NCBI GenBank assembly: GCA_032716605.1
Contig: CM064523.1
Span: 45,850,215-45,914,214 of the forward strand
Direction of reading: 5' to 3'
Length of the DNA: 64,000 bases
From: Paralithodes platypus
Lineage: Eukaryota > Arthropoda > Malacostraca > Decapoda > Lithodidae
Position 1 is the first letter of the stretch, and every line of letters begins with the position of its first letter. The translations under genes and the position numbers were made by a program. The notes under the pieces were generated by a model. The model was given only the letters and a program-made list of their open reading frames with translations. It ran no database searches and had not been told where the DNA came from. This document shows positions 40,622-53,622 of the stretch, piece by piece.

Positions 40622-43600
40622 TTAAGATGCACTATCACTGCAGGACAAATATGATGCACAACTGTCAGAATCACTTCCGCTGTCATCATCGCTGCTCTCC
40701 ATTTGTGGATGACTTGGAGTTTTTAGAAGATCCAGGAATGATGGAAGTGCAGGTTGGGTATAGCGTACTGGGAGGCATAAGCCATTTACAAGGTGCCATC
40801 CATGGCCAATTGGTGATGGATGATTCTGAAGCTGGAAATTCTTCTGCAGATATGTGAGGTAATTGGTGCGCTCTAAGTGTGGTCGTAGACTGTCAGAATC
40901 AGGTACCAGTCTGATGATCTTCTTTTTCTTGAGTACTGACCACTTTGCTGCTCTCACCTCTGCTAGGGGTCTTGTGTTTGGTGTCACAATAGATGTACCG
41001 GATAACACATTTCTGTAAGTCATTGATGATTTCCTGTGTGACTGGGATGATTGTGCCACAACTTTTAAGGAGGTTGCGAGCTTCTGATGATTTTTCTACA
41101 CGGTCAACAATATTTTTCTTGCCTATTCCATAAAAGCCGGAGTTATGGTCGCATCCGGTAAGAACATAAAGTGGGATCAAAGACTCCGCCATTGCCTCAC
41201 TACACAAACACCGAGCATTTATCAGCTGAGATTTGCGTTTCAAGCACAAGAGTCCTGATATTTGCCGAGCCACATAGGCTGCCTGAACGTAGTTATCAGT
41301 ATATTCAGTGTCTATGACAACTGCTTCTGTATACCCTTCTGACCGCAGCTTACCATAAAGAGTGAACAGAGCTGTGTCTGCTTCTGCATGGGCGTATGTG
41401 AGATTCTGCAAAACTTCATCTGTGGTGAGATTCCTTGCTGGTTTGCCAACAACACAGTGTATGAGCTGAATAGTGGTTGTAGATGCCTTTCTTTTGAAAG
41501 CAGCCTTGATAAATGCTTGAAGGCGAACTTTATTCTCTGGCTTACCAAGAAGAGCATGAAAGTCTCTATTAGTAGGAAATTTGTCCTCTGACTTCATAAA
41601 CACATTGCAAATGGACTTATTTTTTTTACGGTGTTGTCGTTCACTATCTTTGATGGAGAAGTCTTGCTCGTACGAGTCATTAACCAAGATAACACATTCT
41701 GCATTCGAATGTCTATTCAGGACAAAGTTCACAAGTTTCTCACCATAGTCTCCCCACGTTAACTTGGTTCCATCTGCTTTTTCTCTGTCTTCAGTAGTAA
41801 GCGTTGTTAGACGCCAGATTAGTCCCATGTCTACTATTGATGTGTAAATATCAGGGTACGGTATGGATGTCATTGTCAGTTTTTCCTGTAGCTTACTCTT
41901 CTGCGTTTTGCGCATAGTACCATTTGCATTGAAAATTGAAAGGCACTCATCTGTTACTCGATGCTGCATTAAGTCTTCCATCTTTAAGCCGTCACTTGCC
42001 TCAACAAGTTTGATGACCGAGGTAAATGCCTTACTCTCCATTTCTTCAGTTGTCTGTTTCAGGTTTTCACTTGCTGTCTTCTCGATTTCTTGAGTTGCAA
42101 AATTGCCTCTTTTACTACGTGGTATTCGAGCATTGAGGGACTTTGTTTTGGAATAGACTCTTTCATTTACAAATTCCTCCACTTTTCTTTCTCCATCGGC
42201 CTTTGCAGACTTCAGATCAGCAAAGAGAGCCGGAGAGGCTTGAATTCCAGATTGTAGGGATCTTAGTGTCAGATCTGATTGGTCAAATGGATCACAATGG
42301 AACTCGGTGAGACATGCACTGATATCCTGCACAGATTGTTCATCTATCTTCATCTTACTTGGGGCACAATCTGCATGCTTTCTTGAACCTCGTCTCTTGT
42401 GATTTGCGTGACGATGAACACAGCCTCTTATCCGGTTGACGTTGTTAACATTCCGCGTGTTTGACAGGAGTTGCTTCTCATTCTTTAGAATAGCCAACCA
42501 TCCACACTTAAGCTTGGATCCTTTATTCATCGTTGACTCAATCCATATGTCAAGGGCAACAGATGAGTAGGGTTTACCGGTCATTGACTGTGCAAACATG
42601 CCACTCTCCATGAATTGTGCTTGGATATGGGGAAGACTTTCTAGGAGTGCTATGAAATCTGGAAGATGGCGCCCATATCTATCGTTGTCATAAATATGCA
42701 TCCAAGGAAGCATCAACTTCATTGAAGACTTGAACTCGATCCAGTTTCTTGTCCTTATACCATGTATATTTTGAGTCAGTATCTCTACCATCTCCAAGAA
42801 TGAAATCCAGAATTCTTCTAGTGGAGCACCATCTAAGTTCTGGAATAGGGAGTCAACGAGCCCCTTGAGATCGGCATTGCTCTCTAACTCAGCATGTGCA
42901 TCATTAAGTTCTTGTTGGTCTACTGAACTGCGTAACTTATTGAGAGATGTTGAGTGGTACTTGAAAAGTAGACAGAATGGATAAAAAACACCATCTGAGG
43001 AAGAGCACTTTATTGACAACGTTTCGCAGATAGCTTCATCAGGTCATCAGATGCCTGGATCTCTTCACACAGAGTGGCACCTTCCAAACGTTTGTCTAGT
43101 GCATGTTGGAGTAAAGCCTCGTAGAAGAGTCGAAGGCAACGCACACCGCGGTTGAAGTGTTTTCCACGCAGAGCTTGATCCACGGATCCATCTGCAACGA
43201 CGCCTGCAGCCACCAGTACATCTGAAATGCCTGAGCCTTTGAACCTTTTGTAGATTGCATTGATGGAAGACATCTGGATATGAAAGGGCCCCATGAATGT
43301 CAATATGTCAGCAAATATCTCTGGATTCTCACTTTTCAATTCTAGCAATAATGCGTAGACAGGATGATCACCGACGATAATGGCAAATGGCATCTTCTTG
43401 TAATCAATTGCCTTTGCAAGCTTGTGCAGGGCATCATAAAGAATGGTCTTGCTTGGTGGATCAGGATAAGTCATATGATAAATCGCTTGACTTTTCTGGG
43501 TTTCTGGTGATAGCGTGGCCTGGAAGCCAGAAAAGGCTGGTACAGTCTGGTCTTCTGGATTTGGTCTTGTTCCGTCTGCCTTAGCTCGGGCCATTGCATG

Positions 43601-46100
43601 GATGACACCTCTCATTCTTTGAGGAACTGTGTCCAGATGTTGTTCATCCGTTATCCTTGGTCTGATGGGTGGTTCACCACGCTTGACTGTCTTGTATGGT
43701 TCAATTCTTTGCATCTGGCTCCCAAGTTCTTTGAGGCTATCAGAGAGGTACGAAGGCAAGGTGCTATTTGCAACTGGTCTATCATCATCTAGGGTAGGTA
43801 GATTTAGCTTAGGTAGGTCTGGCTGAACAAACATGACATTTGTACGATGTGATTGGCCACTTCCAGTCAAAGTGTCACTTTTGAAGTCATCGTTGTCGAC
43901 TATACATATTGCCGGTGGTCCTTCAGAAAGTTCAAAAGGACACTCAGTTGAATGCTTCAGGTCAGTAACTGCCCAAAAATCTCTAAGCAAAAGCACATCA
44001 TTGTAACTGATTCCCAGGCCATCCTTATGTAATATGTCTACCATTTCTCTGCTCTTTGTCATACCATGTAGCAGTACACCGAGGTTTGTCTCAAATGCAG
44101 TACATCTTCCAGTGATGTAGCTTGTCAAAATAGATGCAATTGATCTGACTTGGGGCTTTTCATCGACTTCAGATGAAGTGGGGTGCTTTAACCAAGTGAT
44201 GAGCTTCAAGAGGAGATCATTCAGGTCTTCATATTCTTCTAGCTCATGTATGTATGGAGGCCAAGGAACAGTTTTTGTTTTGATGATCTGATCTCTGAGT
44301 CGCCCAGCTACATTCTTCACCAGCTGATCGTCACTTACACCTAGAGAGAATATTGCAGCCTCAAGATATGAACCTGCAGCTCTTGCAGGTTGTGCCAACA
44401 GTGATGTATGGGGCTGAGACATGGGCTCTGAAGAAAAAGGAGAAAAGAGGGCTGGATGTGATGGAGATGAGCTGCTTGAGGGGTATGTGTGGAGTTACTC
44501 GTAGAGACAGATTGAGAAATGAAGAGATACGTAGGAGAGTGGGGCAGCAGGAACATTTGTCAGCCAGAGTGGACAGAAGGGTGCTGAGCTGGTATGGTCA
44601 TGTTGAACGAATGGGAGATGAAAGGCTTACAAAGAGAATATGTGAGTCAGGTACAAGGGGAGATAGAAGGGCAGAAGACCCCCATTGAGATGGAGACTGT
44701 GTAAGAAAGGCTTTGGATGATAGAGGAATGACTATAGATCAGGCAGGGGAAGTGGTGGTGGACAGGAGTGAATGGAGAATGCTTGTGAATAGTTGAGTGA
44801 ACACGTGGTCATTTGGAGTAAGGGGTCGGGCGCAAGTTGGACTAGATAATAGTCCATCAGGCGCCTGGCCCGGGGAGACGATTAATATGAAGGGTGTGCC
44901 TGGAAGTGTGGTGGGAGGGCTTGTCGCTTTGGCTCCGCTGCATGTCTGCCTGCCGAGATCGGAACCTCTCCTGGTGGTCAGGGGCCGGGGGAGTGCTGGA
45001 GCGACCTTGGTAACCCTGGTCTCTGGGTGACCTGGATGTGTGAGAGTTTGTGTTTTTTATCTGTGTTTATTTTTTGTTTTATGTTGTTTTTGTGTTTTCC
45101 CTGTTCTTGCTCTGTCTTGAGTCGGCTACCCCCAAAATGGGGATTGGGCTTGAGCATATAGATAGAATAGATAGATAGCTCTTGCATCATATACCAGTTC
45201 ACTCACATTCTTCTGACCTCGTTCATGAAATGCTATGTCATCTCCAAATGCCTTGATCAGAATTTCCTTCACGAAACTGGACTTTGCTGTGGAATAGTAA
45301 CCATAATTTGAAGTAATGCCTTTGTAATCCTTTACAAGACCTTGCAGTGTACGGATTTCATGATCTTCAAAGATAACTTGACGGACATGATGAAAGAAGA
45401 TATTTTGGGCCTCTCGAAGATTAACATGTTGCAGATGCTCTGTTTTTTCATCAGGAAAAGACTCCTTCAGAGGGTTGCTGACATAATTGAGCCAACATTC
45501 ACGATGATAACGAATTTCCAATCCAAACGCCGTTCGACTGTCTGGGATAGATGCAAGTAGGGTATTCAATATTTCTCTTATAGGCTCATCTGACAGACAA
45601 ACTGTATGCAACTTGAACCGGTTCCATGCGTCTACTGTTGACAGCAGCAAAAGTTTGGACTTGCCAGGATTACTGGTTTTTTGTGGTCCTTTCATACACC
45701 ACACACAGAGATTCTTATCATGAACCACTCCAGTACTAGAACGAAGCTTTTTAGGCACATTTCCTGGGAGTTGTTGACTTGAAGTTGATGCTTGAACTTC
45801 TTCCTGTTCAGATTTCCGTTTACGATTCTGTGCTTGCTGAATATAGCGATTACTACTGATCTGGGTGTAACATTTACTATGCATGTACAGGCCTTTAGGC
45901 CCCTTGTCCCACTCCACTGCTGCATAGGCATGCTGAAATTTATCAAGTTCCTTCCACCGAAAACACTTGCTCCTTAGATTCTCCCACTTTGTATCAGAGG
46001 TCTTGTCCGTACTATCATCAGCTATACAGGGATGTTGACATAATATGCATTTTAATCCAGGTCCTGGGTCAGGCACATCACTAACTCCTCTACGTTCCAT
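40622..46100 (-). pseudogene. Academ-like transposase candidate: Cys-rich N-terminus and XPG/FEN-type nuclease
   Basis: The ATG at 46100 opens a protein of about 1,500 residues if frames are followed. The N-terminus has paired cysteines (CILCQHPC at 18-25, CVWCMK near 135, HRECW near 205), a likely zinc-binding region. Near nt 41370-41400 lies HAEADTALF, then VVIDTEYTDNY, and near 41100-41160 TGCDHNSGFYGIGKK, the acidic and helix-two-turn-helix pieces of XPG/FEN nucleases. The C-terminus (RTNYLTYLQK, HPSPIGHGW) matches a large invertebrate repeat-encoded family. Breaks: an RTE-like insertion at 44388-45176 (frame restored exactly on removal), a one-base shift near 43025 in an A-run, and a shift near 40990. 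ORF pieces: 45187-46100, 43010-44387, 40899-43019, 40622-41059. Confidence 0.72.
44388..45176 (+). mobile_element. RTE-like retrotransposon insertion with target duplication and GATA-type tail
   Basis: The 10-bp duplication AGCTCTTGCA lies at 44378-44387 and 45177-45186. The insert encodes the RTE-like C-terminus in plus orientation (VPTVMYGAETWALKKK, MSCLRGMCGVTRRD, LSWYGHVERMGDERLTKRI), then a 3' UTR ending in ATAGATAGAATAGATAGAT, a short tandem tail. It is a 5'-truncated copy; the family resembles the one at 36580-40000 but is not identical. Confidence 0.92.
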
Positions 46101-46206
46101 GCTTATGATTCTTCACGCCAAATTCGATGCAACAAACCTGAAAAAGAAGGAATTGATCAGTCAACATTCTTGGTTTACATTTTAAATTATATATTATATT
46201 ATTTGA

Positions 46207-46672
46207 GTAAGTTTCAGAGGATCCGTGACCGTGTTTAGGATACCAAAGTTTCTCAGTGGATTTAACAACATCATATTTGTCTTAGATGTTGAGGTTAATG
46301 GGACTCTAAATCATGAATTATGCCATCCCATTGATTTTCTTAATAATGTTCTTATTTTCTTAATTATTTGGTAATTAGTTATTAATTATTTTTTAATTAT
46401 GCCATGCCATTGGTTTTCTGACACCAAAATTAGTGGGAATAGACACCAAAATTGTCATTTTTGGCCATTCACTTCAATAAATAGAACTTTATCAATGTTT
46501 TAAGATGACGGCGGCGGCCATTTTGAAAAACGTCTAGAATAACAACTTTCCCGTCATTTTGGTGAGGTGTATGGGGGCTTATTTTTTTTAGCATCAGTTG
46601 CCCTTGTTAAATTCACTGAGAAACTTTGGTATCCTAAACACGGTCACGGAAGCTCTGAAAATGACTCTACTA
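46207..46672. repeat. Right terminal inverted repeat of the Academ-like element
   Basis: Reverse complement of the left repeat from GTGACCGTGTTTAGGATACC on one side to GGTCACGGAAGCTCTG on the other. Small internal differences exist (for example a longer TTTTTTAGCATC block). Confidence 0.85.
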
Positions 46673-46675
46673 TTA

Positions 46676-49600
46676 GGAACAGAGATGAGAAGAATAAACA
46701 TGGTTATTCCAATTGAGAACGACCACTCGTTAATAGGAAATATTATCAATAAATACAAAAACAGTCATTGGCCATGTTCATTAATTAAGCCACTTGATCA
46801 GGATAATAGTTATACAACCAATTTGGCAATATATTAGAGTACAGATAAGTGATTACCAATATTAATACATTTGTAGCTGCAAATGTATGAACTCTACGTG
46901 TTAAGTTTATGGCCAAAGCTGATATTACACAGAGTGGGTTTGGTATATACAATAGACTGTGCAATATATTACTGTGCATGAATATACTATTATTACCATA
47001 TCAAATAAATATATAACACTGATGCTCTCTCTCTCTCTCAGTAGCTAATCTGTTAACCACAATCGCCCTAATATGTTCACACTTTTAACATACACGACCC
47101 AGGTTTTACTTTTTACAACAAAAGTCCCGGAAACGTAAAGTTAATTGTATTGGGGTTTATTATCTTATTAAGTCGGTGTCACGCGGACAATTTTACATTA
47201 TCTTTATCAAAGTTAAAGATAGTGTATTATGTTATACTTTCCGATGATTTCCACGCCCACTATGATTTAGGATATTGTGGTTCATACAAAATCATGAAAT
47301 AAATAATATAATTTGTATCGGATGCAAACTCCTACTATTATAATTATCCATACAAACTACTTGACCTACACAGTAACGGCAAATTGTAGCTGAGTCTGGT
47401 ATCCGGTACATGTTACCATAATGTCAGTATCACATAGTATCTTTAGCGTCATCCTGGAGTATCGGAAGCACACCTACACACAATTTATAGTTTCAGGCAA
47501 AACCAAACACAAATACAAAAACACACACTCCAGCACACATGCAAATACTCTCTTAACCTCTCCCTCCCACGCCTCGGATCAGCAAACACATCAGTGTATA
47601 TTCATAAGCACGTACACACAGACAAAACACACACACACAGTTACGTAAGTTTGCAGTTACACATGCAAAATACAAAACAGGTGCACATATGAACTGTGTG
47701 TACAGTCACTTATACTGTATGTGTGTTCAAATACATTATCTGCAATAGTTACTTACAGGTAGCAATGTACGTCCGATATTTGTCAATGTTTGTATGAAGC
47801 AATATAAAGATCACTGCTCTCAGATATCCAGAAATAAATAATTAAGTTCACCTCAGTTCAACTCAATTTGTGTTATTTAATGGAATCGCTCTTCAGCGGC
47901 AAGATGTTGTGGAATAAAGATTAGGACAGGGGTGGATAAGTTTACGTTAGTACCGGTTTACACTAAAAGGTTACCTGATTATTTTAAATTAATGTAGACA
48001 CTTTCTTAGCATGAGTAAATCCAAATACAATACCCTAATGGTATCGTAATGCTACCGGTAGCCTTAATGTTACAATTTATCAAAATATAGGATATTATAA
48101 TATTATGCTCATAAGACATTTTTTAGAACTAGCTAAATAGAAAGATAATTTAATATATTTACATAATATAAACATAGTGTCGTATTAAAAACTATGATTA
48201 ATTTATTACACACTTTTACCCAGCCCAAACAGCCTCCAACCACGGTAATGAAGGCATCATTAAACGTAATAGTCCGAACCACAAGAAGAAAAATATAGGA
48301 ATCTGAAAATTCTGGATATCGCTGTGTGGGAATCCTGACATGAGCTCATTATATCGGTCTGACTGTGTGAGGCTGAGCTGTAAAAGTGTGTGTGTGACAG
48401 AGAGCAAGAGAGAGAGAGAGATAGCATTGTGGCAGGTGTTTGAGGCCATAGTTGACAATCAGGAAGCTTGATACTTATGCCCTCTTAAGCCGCTATCACA
48501 CGGGCAACTTTCGCTGAACAAAGCAACTTTTTGTCAAACAGGCTGTTTAGCGAAAACTCCTGACTAGAACGATTCGCTGAGCAAAGCCAGAACTCTTTTC
48601 ACTAATCATTGCTCGCAGAAATAGAAACGTTGCTCACCGAAAGGTTTGTATAAAATCAAATCTTCCTGATACATAGAGGTTCAATTTCATTATACAGTAT
48701 ATATATCGGGTATTTCTGTATAAATAATGCCTAGTACTTATACATTTTGCAAGTGATGCCTCATACACTTTCCGCCCCCTCCACCGTTCCCCCCTCCCCC
48801 CACCCCCACCCACCCACGCCTCTCTCTCTCTCTCAATAGCAGCCAACACAACATTTCACTGGGCAGGTCGGCGTAAAATGAGAGGAGACGATGTGTAACA
48901 CTCAGGACAAGAGCTGTGCTGTCTGTGTGGCTTTTGGTCTGTGCTTCATGTACAAAGACTTGCTAGCTAGTGGTCTTATATGTATATACAGTATTATCTG
49001 TCTGTTTGTATCTTCCCTCTGTTAGTATTGCCTATTTTCTGTGGGCTCGTGTCTGTCTGTGTTATGCTCTGCCCGTCTATATGTATACATTGCTAATAAT
49101 TATGGACTGTTATTTTTGTATGTATTTTATGTCTGTCTGGGGTCCTGTCTGTGACCATTTCTGTTTGAGCGTAGTCGGTTTGAGCTATGGCTCTCTGTAC
49201 TTGTTCTCTCGTCAGTCTCTCTGTAGGTTTATGGGTATAATATATATACTGCTTGCTCACCTACCAGTCTTTGATGTATGTTCGTGTGATGTTGAGTTGG
49301 AGACTTTCTCTGAAGTGGAAAGCAGGATTGGTGTAAATCATTCCTGGTGTATTGCAGTGAGGCCTTGCACAAGTTTGGTAAATTTTTGACAAAGAAGAGG
49401 ACTGTAAAGTATGACTGTGTGTGTAATGTTTGTTATTGCTATAATTCCCCATTTGTTACAATAGAACACAATGTAATGTTTGAACATTATAGCTAATATT
49501 TTAGAGTTTGCCAATAATAGTTTGTTAGCTAAAGTTTGTCAAAGAGTTAGTTAGTTGGTGGTTTCCAATCAAATTGTGAATTTGCTGACATTGAATCCTA

Positions 49601-50531
49601 AAGGTAGCAAGACAAACCGTTCGGCCAATTACTGAACCAAGCCGTGCAGGTAACTAATACCCAATACGGCCCTTGTATGTGTGTGTAAGAGAGAGAGAGC
49701 ACAACATTATCTGAATACTCATATCGGATTTTGACTACGATAAAATCATCCGTTAATATTGATCGTGTGACACCGGTTATAAAACACATGCAATTATACC
49801 AAATCACTCAACTCAATGCCTCGCTAACTTTTACGATAGTAAAGTTGATTAGACAGTAATAAGGATGTTGTGGTTATTTATAAAACCTGCTTTTTAGAAT
49901 TAGCTCCAACAATACAAATGTTATTTCCATAATGAATAATTATTGATTTACATACTTATTTATTTATTTATCACCACAACTGCAATACACTGACCTATCA
50001 TTATAAGTATATATTAGTACTTGACTGTCCACAGCTATGGGCCCAATTAAGCTAAAATATCTTAATTATATAGTCAATTGTTGCATCGTTTACCACACAT
50101 AGTCACGAATACTTCTACTCGAAACTGTGCTAAATCTAAATTATTCTGATTGACTATGATATGGTCAAACTAAGGAAATTCATCCCTAATTCCATCATTA
50201 TAATATCTTCTCTAGCCTCAATCCTCTTATTACCCTGATCTTCACTCCTGCCCTCTCCTCCTTACCTCTCTCATCATCTCCCCTTGCGTCTCACATAACG
50301 CTCAAAATAAACATTTTTTTAATGAGGGTGGTGTAAGGTGTCTTTATTGGATATCGTGTGTCTGTCTGTCTGTCTGTCTGTGTTTATGTGAATGTGTGTG
50401 TAGCTTTGTGTGTGCAGTGTGTACCGATAATGGGTGCATGCGTATAACTACATGTGATCATCAGAGCATTGTTTATATATTTTAATGTGTGTTAACCAAT
50501 ATGCAAGTACAAATTCACGAATACAAACATA

Positions 50532-50532
<1 letters not shown>
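46676..50532. other. No gene recognised; AT-rich region with microsatellites
   Basis: Several ORFs of 60-140 codons lack any family signature and overlap simple repeats. Repeats include (CT)n at 47023-47040 and GTCTGTCTGTCTGT near 50361. A block at 48480-48640 (CACACGGGCAACTTTCGCTG and GCTGAGCAAAGCC) looks like part of a short DNA element, but no second end was found. Confidence 0.45.

Positions 50533-50574
<42 letters not shown>
50533..50574. repeat. (GT)n microsatellite
   Basis: About 20 GT units. Confidence 0.95.
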
Positions 50575-50583
<9 letters not shown>

Positions 50584-50681
50584 GTGTATACTTGTGTGAG
50601 AGCGTGTGATAAAAAGTTATGATCACAATACAGACACTTTAGATAAGAATCTGTTGGCACAAGACGAAGTGTCTACTGAAA

Positions 50682-50718
50682 GAAAGAGAGAGAGAGAGAG
50701 AGACAGAGAGAGAGAGAG
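50682..50718. repeat. (GA)n microsatellite
   Basis: GA repeats with one C interruption near 50702. Confidence 0.92.
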
Positions 50719-50811
50719 CCGGGTGATGTAAATGAGGCAGTAATAAGGCCTAATGTTAATTATCAAGGAGCCTCATTGTTAAATAGTGGCAATTATCCCC
50801 TGCCATGCTCG

Positions 50812-50812
<1 letters not shown>

Positions 50813-50894
<82 letters not shown>
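50813..50894. repeat. (CT)n microsatellite
   Basis: About 40 CT units, 87 bp before the 5' LTR at 50982. Confidence 0.97.
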
Positions 50895-50898
<4 letters not shown>

Positions 50899-50981
50899 AA
50901 GTAACGCAAACTAAAATATGACGACATAATGAAAAGCTACCCAATAACAACAACTATTATTACTTAAAGAATTGGGGCTTC

Positions 50982-51227
50982 TGTCATGATATGTCATTTA
51001 GTTTAGTCTCCCTGTTCAAATTGTTTCAGTATTCCATTTTCCATAATGATTCACTCAACCTGCGCACTCGCACTGATTGACTCAGTATGCTCAGACAGCA
51101 TTAGCTGCCAGTTATAGCTCAGCTCTCGACCTGTAAACATCTATTGTAATATCTACCTAAGCTGATTAAACTACATTACAAGCCTGTGTGTATATCTACA
51201 ATCCTGCAACAACATAGAATTATTATA
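50982..51227 (+). repeat. 5' LTR of the Gypsy element
   Basis: 246 bp. The first 125 bp are nearly identical to 58412-58537 (one C/G difference at CTCGCACT versus CTCGGACT and one G/A change visible). Confidence 0.93.
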
Positions 51228-51241
51228 TGGTGGCAGCATGG
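51228..51241 (+). promoter_or_regulatory. Primer-binding site of the Gypsy element
   Basis: TGGTGGCAGCATGG follows the LTR directly, where the minus-strand primer tRNA 3' end (CCA) would pair. Confidence 0.75.
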
Positions 51242-51565
51242 ACGACAACCCAAGCCTACAACAACACAGCGCCTACGATTTGTATTACGACGAGAGACAC
51301 AGCAGCAGCAGCAACATATGGTGCCAAGTTTCCCGCTTTTTTCCTCAAGATCTTCCCGCCATTTTCACAAAGAGCTACAGTGGATTCCAGCCTGCAGTCT
51401 TGTATCACATCAATCAATACGTGGCTAAAGACATTATTACTTCGTTTCCTGTGCAATGCTTAGGATTACAGGTGTGACCATCAACTATCTTCGACATTCA
51501 TCAACAAATTATTTGCAACAATATAATTCATCGGTAAGCAACTGTACACTAGTTTGCTCGCCAAT

Positions 51566-52914
51566 ATGTCTGATTCGGTCATGCCACAAATGGATTGGTC
51601 GAATCCAGATCAAACCAATGAAATCAAGATATTCAAGCAGTGCTGCAATCTATATTTTTCTATCAAGGACATCAAAAAGGAGAAGCAAGTGGACCATATT
51701 TTATTGTTTGCTGGTAAACAAGGACTGAAGCTATTCAACTCATGGGATTTAGCAGAAGAGGAGAAGAAGAACCCGGACGTCATATGGAGGAACTTCATGA
51801 CACAAATTGAGCGGAAAATTAACTTCAGAGTGGCCAGATTTTATTTACAAAATACAAACAGGAGGAAGGAGAATCTATCGATGAGTTTGTATCGCGATGC
51901 AAACTACATGCCCAGAAATGTGAATTTACTGATGCAGAGTACCAAGAACGAGTAATAGAGCAGTTCATTGCAGGGACCAGACACACCGAACTACAGAAAG
52001 ACTTACTTGGAAAGCCGAAAACACTCACTATGGATCAAGCACTGGATTTAGGAAGAACATATGAGGCTTCAGTGGATTACATGAAACAGATGGCCGACGT
52101 TGACAGCAGTTCCACAACACAGGTACACATGATCAGCAACAGACACAGGAGTACAAACGTATGTCTTAAGTGTGGTCGAAACCACAACAAAAGTAGATGT
52201 CCAGCATACGGTGCAACCTGCCGGAAGTGTGGTAAGCAGAACCATTGGGAGAAAATGTGCTTATCGGACCAAACAAATCGAGAAAGACTGTTGAAAAATC
52301 GCCGACCAAGATCTACTTCAAGAGGACCAGGCTCTACTTCAAGAGGACCAAGACAACATGGCCAATATTCCAAAAATCCAGCACACGACTCTTCTCACAA
52401 ATCAAGACAGCAAGAAAGTGCAAAATCAACAAAAGTACATTCTGTGCGGTATGAATCAGATGATAGTGAAAATTACAACTTTCTTTCCATTGACACAGTG
52501 CAAGTATCTGCCATTAGCAAACTCGGGAACGACACAAGAGACGAAGCTTTCACCTCCATTACCACCAAGATACCAGAAAAAAACGTTAGGGCAGATATAA
52601 GTGTGAAAATAGACACTGGTGCCCAAGGTAACACGATACCTGTTCGTATGTATCATCGCCTGTTTCCTGAACATCTCAATGCAGAGGGCAACCCACAAAC
52701 AAACAAAGTACAGGGAAGGAGTGTGGTGCTGACAGCGTACCATGGGACAAATATTTCACATTATGGATCGATCAAGTTACCTTGTAAACACAACATAAGT
52801 GACTGGATTGAAACAGAATTCTACATAGTGGAGACTGAAGGACCAGCGATACTCGGACTTCCAAGCTCAAGAGCTCTAAAATTGGTAACCTTACATTGTG
52901 AAATCAACACCTAA
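51566..52914 (+). pseudogene. Gag and protease of the Gypsy element, one frameshift
   Basis: The ATG at 51566 opens a capsid-like frame (MSDSVMPQMDWSNPD...). A one-base shift near 51870 moves it to the frame that holds DEFVSRCKLHAQKC, two zinc knuckles (CLKCGRNHNKSRC at about 52160-52200 and CRKCGKQNHWEKMC) and an Arg/Ser-rich tail. The retropepsin follows with KIDTGAQGNTIP (about 52610) and ILGLPSSRALKL (about 52850). A TAA at 52912-52914 stops the frame before RT, which continues in the same frame. Gag packages RNA and the protease cleaves the polyprotein. Confidence 0.85.
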
Positions 52915-53288
52915 GCGAAATCTGAAAAGAATAAAAGCTGTATCAGTTCTGTGGAGGATTTGAAGAACCTCTACCCGGACACTTTTGACCGCATAGGCAA
53001 GTTTCCAGGCCAGTATCATATCACACTCAGAGATGACGCACATTCAGTCGTGCATGCACCTCGTAAATTTCCCATCCAGGTGAAAGACGAGCTGAAGAAG
53101 GAACTCGACGAAATGGAACAAAGTGGTGTTATTGTGAAGGTAACAGACCCGACTGACTGGGTGAGTAGTATTGTCTGCACAAGAAAAGCCAATGGAAAAT
53201 TAAGGATATGCCTAGATCCAAAGGACCTGAACAAATGTATCAAGAGATGTCATCATAAGGTGCCAACGGTAGAAGAGATAACCTATAA
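52915..53288 (+). pseudogene. Gypsy RT, N-terminal part, interrupted
   Basis: It encodes LYPDTFDRIGKFPGQYHI, LKKELDEMEQSGVIVKVTDP and GKLRICLDPKDLNKCIKR, the linker and fingers of a Gypsy RT. The frame runs to EEITY at 53288, where the AACCTATAA target is duplicated and the non-LTR element begins. It resumes at 55703. Confidence 0.88.
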
Positions 53289-53622
53289 CCTAAGAGTCCC
53301 ACAAGGATCCATCCTATCGCCCGCACTCTTCAATCTGTACATGCACGATATAACTACACCCAATACGCCCCAAATAAACTTAGCCTCCTATGCAGATGAC
53401 ATAACACTCACATGCACACACCATGACCCAAAAAGAGCAACAGATCTCCTTCAACCCTATCTCAACACACTACGTGGCTGGTGCACTACAAACAGACTTA
53501 ATCTTGCCCCAGCCAAATCCACCGCAACCCTGCTCACAAGTTGGACAGGAGAACACGAATACATCCCTCAACTCACCATAAACAACACACCCCTAAAACA
53601 TACACACACACCCAAAATCCTA

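Larger units (their letters stand above)
40160..46672 (-). mobile_element. 6.5-kb DNA transposon with long TIRs and an XPG-nuclease-like protein (Academ-like)
   Basis: The ends TAGTAGAGT and ACTCTACTA begin long inverted repeats (40160-40605 and 46207-46672), and TTA lies directly outside each end (40157-40159 and 46673-46675). A 3-bp duplication with large TIRs and a giant minus-strand ORF with XPG-type nuclease segment fits the Academ superfamily as I know it; that name is inference. A 0.79-kb RTE-like copy sits inside (44388-45176). Confidence 0.75.

Noticed and set aside
48480..48640. DNA transposon end (CACACGGGCAAC)
   Set aside because: Only one end is visible; without the other end or a duplication it cannot be supported.
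48970..49389. 139-codon ORF as a membrane protein
   Set aside because: Cys/Tyr/Val/Leu-rich translation of GTCTGT/TGTATG-type simple sequence; starts at a non-ATG codon context and lacks any signature.
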